Of a stretch of DNA of 9,640 nt, positions 6,961 through 9,640 are shown one piece after another. Position numbers and translations under genes: made by a program. Location: positions 1 through 9,640 of the forward strand of contig JAHUZY010000425.1 in NCBI GenBank assembly GCA_019264505.1. The letters run 5' to 3'. Below the pieces are notes generated by a model. That model worked only from the letters and a program-made list of their open reading frames with translations. It did not search any database and was not told the origin of the DNA. Every line of letters begins with the position of its first letter. Position 1 is the first letter of the stretch. This stretch comes from Phenylobacterium sp. (GTDB lineage: Bacteria > Pseudomonadota > Alphaproteobacteria > Caulobacterales > Caulobacteraceae).

Positions 6961-9348
6961 TCAGCTCCTGGGGACGGTGGGAAAGAGGTCGGCCGGGTCG
7001 CCTCGGCCGTCGATGGCCGCCCGCTCGGTCGGGTCGAGAAGCATCGCCGGGTCCCACCCAGTCAGCGCCGCCGCGGCCTCGAGGGCGTGGGCCCAGGTGC
7101 AGCGGTTGGCGAACAGCATGCCGTTCACGTCGAGGGTGCCGCCGCGGCTGATGTACCCGAGGGCGCTCGTGAAACGCGGGCCACCGTCGAGTCGGCGCAG
7201 GAGGCCCAGCATCGGCTCGGGCCGGGTATGGGTGAGGATCACCCTTGAAAGTGACGTCGGAAATACCTCGCCCAACCTCCGATCGTCGGCCGTGCAGCCC
7301 GCCTCGATCGCATCTCTCGGAGCGCGGAACCGGCCTGGCTCCAGCAGCACGGTCACGCAGGCGAGGCGTCCACGGGCTTCCAGGCGCTCGCGGGCCTTCA
7401 GCGCCTGTTCGGCCTGGTAAGCGCCCACAGCCACGAACTGGACCTCGGCTGACCCGGGCTCGCCTGCCAGATGCGCTGCCCCGTCACGGACAAGCTGTTC
7501 AGCCTGCTCACCCGTGAAGCGATGCGACATCGCCCGCTTCGGCGCGATGACGCACGCGATGCGACCTCGCTGGCCATAAACATCCTTCAGAGACGCCACG
7601 GCGCTGTTGGCGTCGATTGGAAACAGCACGCGAGCGGTGTCGGACATCTCCCCCAATAGCGCCTCGCCGATCGTGGGGTCCTGGTGAGACTGCTCGTTCT
7701 TGGCGTTCTCCCAGGTATGCGACGTGACGATCAGCGGAACCGAGATCCAGCCGGGCCTCTGTCCGATGTCCCGCTGGTGACGGGCGAAGATGATCTCCTG
7801 CCGGAGCCCGCCCAACATCTTCATGGCGAACGCCTCATAGCTGACGATCAGGTTCAGGCCGCCCTTGTTGCCGAGCGCCGCGCCAGCCACCGCCTCTTCG
7901 TTGAGTGCGGTGATCACGCCGCCCCCAACCGCCTCCGGTACCCCTGCCTCCGGCGTATTCACCCGGTGCCGCAACGTCTCCAGCGTGCGCCCCATGTGGT
8001 TGCTGCGCAGCTCGTCGGGGTTGCCGACGCGCGGCCGTAGCGATGGATTGGCGGCGACGAGGTCGACGAACCAGGCGTCCATGGCATCCATGGCGCAGCT
8101 CGCGGCCGCACCGGGCACGGCCCACGCTGGGTCGGGCAATACCGGCGCAGCGGGGTCGCGAACAGCGGCCGGGTGGCGGCTCTCCGGAACTCGTCGCTGT
8201 GCCTCGTGTGTGGAGAGCGCCTCGACGGCCGCCTCGAGCGTCGCCGCATCGACGAACAGTTCCTGTGCCGCGCGATTGAACGTTTCGCGCGCAGCGGCAT
8301 CGCTCCGCGGCGCCGCCTCGAGCGGGAGATTGTGAGCGAGGTTGCTGCCGGCGCCCGGGAAGCCAAAGCCTTTGACCGTCTCGGCGATCACATAGGGCAT
8401 CGGCGCCGGATACCGGGCCGAAGGGGTGGACACGAAGCGATCCAGACGGGCTTCGGCTTCGAGGATCGCCCAGGCGATAGCAGCCGGGTCGCGCCCGTCG
8501 ACGATGAAAGGGTCGAAGCCGCTCAGCCGCAGATGATCCGCCAGCCAGCCTACGCCGCCCTCCTGCGCGATCTGGGTGCGCTCCTCAATGCGCCGCCCGT
8601 TCAGGATCATCACCGGGACGGCTGCGCCGCTGTCCTCGGCCCGCCACCAGCGCGGCGACCAGTCCGAACCGCGCTGTTCCTCGAAGGCGCCATCACTCAG
8701 AAAGGCCACCAAGCTCTCGCCCGGCAGCGGCATGTGAACGTACTGCACCTCCGCAAAACCCAGGTACCCGCCCTCGGAGACGGCGCCAGCCGTGTTCGGG
8801 CCGGCATGGCTGCCGACGGGGACCGATGGCCGACCCTCGGCGCCGATGGCATAGGAATAGAAGTCCGCCGCAAGCCGCGAGAGCCCCGCCTCGGTACGGT
8901 CGTAGCGGCCCTGCTGGGCGGGTGAAACGTCACCAGTCAGGGCGTTCACGGCCTCGATCGCGGCGACACAATGCCCTTGCCCCATGATCCAGGAGCGGGT
9001 GACGCCGGAGAGCGCGTTGGCGAGCAGGTAGCCGACGAAGGCCGGAACCATGTTGAGCGAGCCGCCGGTGTGTCCTTCCGGCGTCGCCTTGAACGCCTCG
9101 GCGGGAAGCGCCGCTCCGCTAAGATCGACGCGTTGCGCGTAAGTCATGTGAGCCACCACCCACATGCCGGCGCTCGTCAGCCGGTCGGCGGCGGCCAGCA
9201 GGTCGTAAGTCCGCTCGGCGGGAGATCGCCCGGCAGCCTCCAGTGCGCCCGCGAGCGACTGGATCCGCGCAACGGTCTCTGCCGAGTGGCGGATGACGCC
9301 GTAGCCCTTCATCCAATTCTGATCGGCGGCGGACGGGGCGGATGCCAT
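6961..9348 (-). CDS. Divergent phosphoketolase-family TPP enzyme (relatives often named xylulose 5-phosphate 3-epimerase)
   Basis: Thiamine-diphosphate enzyme homologous along its length to xylulose-5-phosphate/fructose-6-phosphate phosphoketolase (Xfp), which splits sugar phosphates with phosphate to give acetyl phosphate and an aldose phosphate. The 795-residue length is typical. Xfp landmarks can be aligned, but with changes: GHTGGSLN (92-99) where Xfp has GHWGTTPGLN; GQGH (123-126) for GPGH; GSHAGPNTAGAVSEGGYLG (179-197) for SHVAPETPGSIHEGGELG; SDG (218-220) for the TPP/Mg GDG, without the following ETGP; LNGRRI (249-254) for LNGYKI; ETVKGFG (323-329); GNPDELRSN (442-450); SYEAF (503-507) with the expected catalytic Glu E505; TSHTW and SHQDP (H555). 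The family is clear, but the reaction may differ from classical Xfp; to my recollection close relatives carry the epimerase name without strong biochemical support. A good GAGGAG lies 6 bases before the ATG. It heads the tightly packed part of the minus-strand operon. Confidence 0.85.
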   Translation of the reverse strand: MASAPSAADQNWMKGYGVIRHSAETVARIQSLAGALEAAGRSPAERTYDLLAAADRLTSAGMWVVAHMTYAQRVDLSGAALPAEAFKATPEGHTGGSLNMVPAFVGYLLANALSGVTRSWIMGQGHCVAAIEAVNALTGDVSPAQQGRYDRTEAGLSRLAADFYSYAIGAEGRPSVPVGSHAGPNTAGAVSEGGYLGFAEVQYVHMPLPGESLVAFLSDGAFEEQRGSDWSPRWWRAEDSGAAVPVMILNGRRIEERTQIAQEGGVGWLADHLRLSGFDPFIVDGRDPAAIAWAILEAEARLDRFVSTPSARYPAPMPYVIAETVKGFGFPGAGSNLAHNLPLEAAPRSDAAARETFNRAAQELFVDAATLEAAVEALSTHEAQRRVPESRHPAAVRDPAAPVLPDPAWAVPGAAASCAMDAMDAWFVDLVAANPSLRPRVGNPDELRSNHMGRTLETLRHRVNTPEAGVPEAVGGGVITALNEEAVAGAALGNKGGLNLIVSYEAFAMKMLGGLRQEIIFARHQRDIGQRPGWISVPLIVTSHTWENAKNEQSHQDPTIGEALLGEMSDTARVLFPIDANSAVASLKDVYGQRGRIACVIAPKRAMSHRFTGEQAEQLVRDGAAHLAGEPGSAEVQFVAVGAYQAEQALKARERLEARGRLACVTVLLEPGRFRAPRDAIEAGCTADDRRLGEVFPTSLSRVILTHTRPEPMLGLLRRLDGGPRFTSALGYISRGGTLDVNGMLFANRCTWAHALEAAAALTGWDPAMLLDPTERAAIDGRGDPADLFPTVPRS
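6965..6969 (-). promoter_or_regulatory. Shine-Dalgarno site for the beta-CASP nuclease gene
   Basis: AGGAG on the minus strand lies 7 bases before the ATG at 6957 and within the end of the upstream coding region. Translation of the nuclease is therefore probably tied to that of the phosphoketolase-like gene. Confidence 0.6.
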
Positions 9349-9354
9349 AGAGCT

Positions 9355-9360
9355 CTCCTC
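9355..9360 (-). promoter_or_regulatory. Shine-Dalgarno site for the phosphoketolase-like gene
   Basis: GAGGAG on the minus strand, 6 bases before the ATG at 9348, supports that start. The remaining 89 bases up to the previous gene hold no convincing promoter; there is a weak GTCCCGCGCGGAC inverted repeat at 9381-9393. Confidence 0.6.
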
Positions 9361-9449
9361 AGACCGAACCCGCGCTGACCGTCCCGCGCGGACACATCAA
9401 CAGATACGCTCAGGCGCGGCATCCTCCTGGGTCCACCGCGCCGTCGCAG

Positions 9450-9640
9450 CTACTTCGCGCCGGCGCTCGCGCCTTCCGACTTCGCCATCATCTCCGCACA
9501 CTGGCGGTGCAGGCTCGCCATCTCTGCTTGCGACAATGCCTTCGGCGGCGTGTACACCCCGGTCTTGTCGCGCGTGTGGTCGTGCTGCTGGCGGGGCTGC
9601 ATCCGCGCGCCCATGACCGCCTTGCACTGCTCGTGTTGCT
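9450..9640 (-). CDS. Small unrecognised protein, C-terminal part (5' end cut by the window edge)
   Basis: An open frame enters from the right edge and ends at TAG (9452-9450), giving 62 visible residues. The sequence contains EQCKAVMGARM, a HDHTRDKTG segment and a helical LSQAEMASLHRQCAEMMAK stretch before a short Ala/Gly/Ser tail. Two cysteines and several histidines and methionines suggest a small soluble or periplasmic helical protein, perhaps metal-linked, but this is only inference; the N-terminus, where a signal peptide would be, is outside the window. Codons are strongly G/C at third positions (GAG, CAG, AAG, GCG, GTC, ATG), which marks this frame as coding over the competing frame at 9397-9627. 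Its stop lies 101 bases before the phosphoketolase-like start, so it may share a transcript. I cannot assign a function. Confidence 0.68.
   Translation of the reverse strand, partial: QHEQCKAVMGARMQPRQQHDHTRDKTGVYTPPKALSQAEMASLHRQCAEMMAKSEGASAGAK

Noticed and set aside
8173..8925. 250-residue plus-strand frame inside the phosphoketolase-like gene
   Set aside because: Antisense shadow; the minus frame aligns with Xfp throughout.
9381..9393. GTCCCGCGCGGAC inverted repeat as a terminator
   Set aside because: The stem is very short and GC-rich with no T-run; likely chance in this base composition.
9397..9627. 76-residue minus-strand frame at the right edge
   Set aside because: Competes with the frame ending at 9450, which has better codon bias and a more protein-like sequence.

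Overview
The window looks like a high-GC proteobacterial chromosome, most likely an alphaproteobacterium. The third codon positions are strongly G/C-biased, the genes are tightly packed and coupled, and this gene set is one I associate with Rhizobiales-type stress and metabolic islands. The taxon is an inference from composition and family memory, not from a marker gene. No rRNA, tRNA, CRISPR array, insertion sequence or attachment site was seen. No gene-free stretch exceeds about 105 bases.

Layout. A plus-strand block runs from 1 to 4080. It holds the C-terminal part of an acetate kinase (cut by the left edge), a small DUF2933-type membrane protein, a CopB-like P1B metal ATPase with an unusual CPD motif in place of CPC/CPH, and a small unrecognised membrane protein. 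A minus-strand block runs from 9640 down to 4088. It holds the C-terminus of a small unrecognised protein (cut by the right edge), a divergent phosphoketolase-family TPP enzyme, a beta-CASP metallo-beta-lactamase ribonuclease, and an AMP-phosphorylase-type thymidine phosphorylase. The two blocks converge with only 7 bases between opposing stop codons. The phosphoketolase-like, ribonuclease and phosphorylase genes form a compact operon: a 3-base gap, then a 4-base stop/start overlap.

How the genes may work together. The two ends of the window hold related carbon chemistry: phosphoketolases make acetyl phosphate from sugar phosphates, and acetate kinase turns acetyl phosphate plus ADP into acetate plus ATP. 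Between them, an RNA-cleaving enzyme family sits beside a nucleotide phosphorylase family. A plausible but unproven reading is a salvage route that turns RNA or nucleotides into pentose phosphates and then into acetyl phosphate and ATP under energy stress. The ATPase and its two small membrane neighbours form a separate metal-export group, probably for copper.
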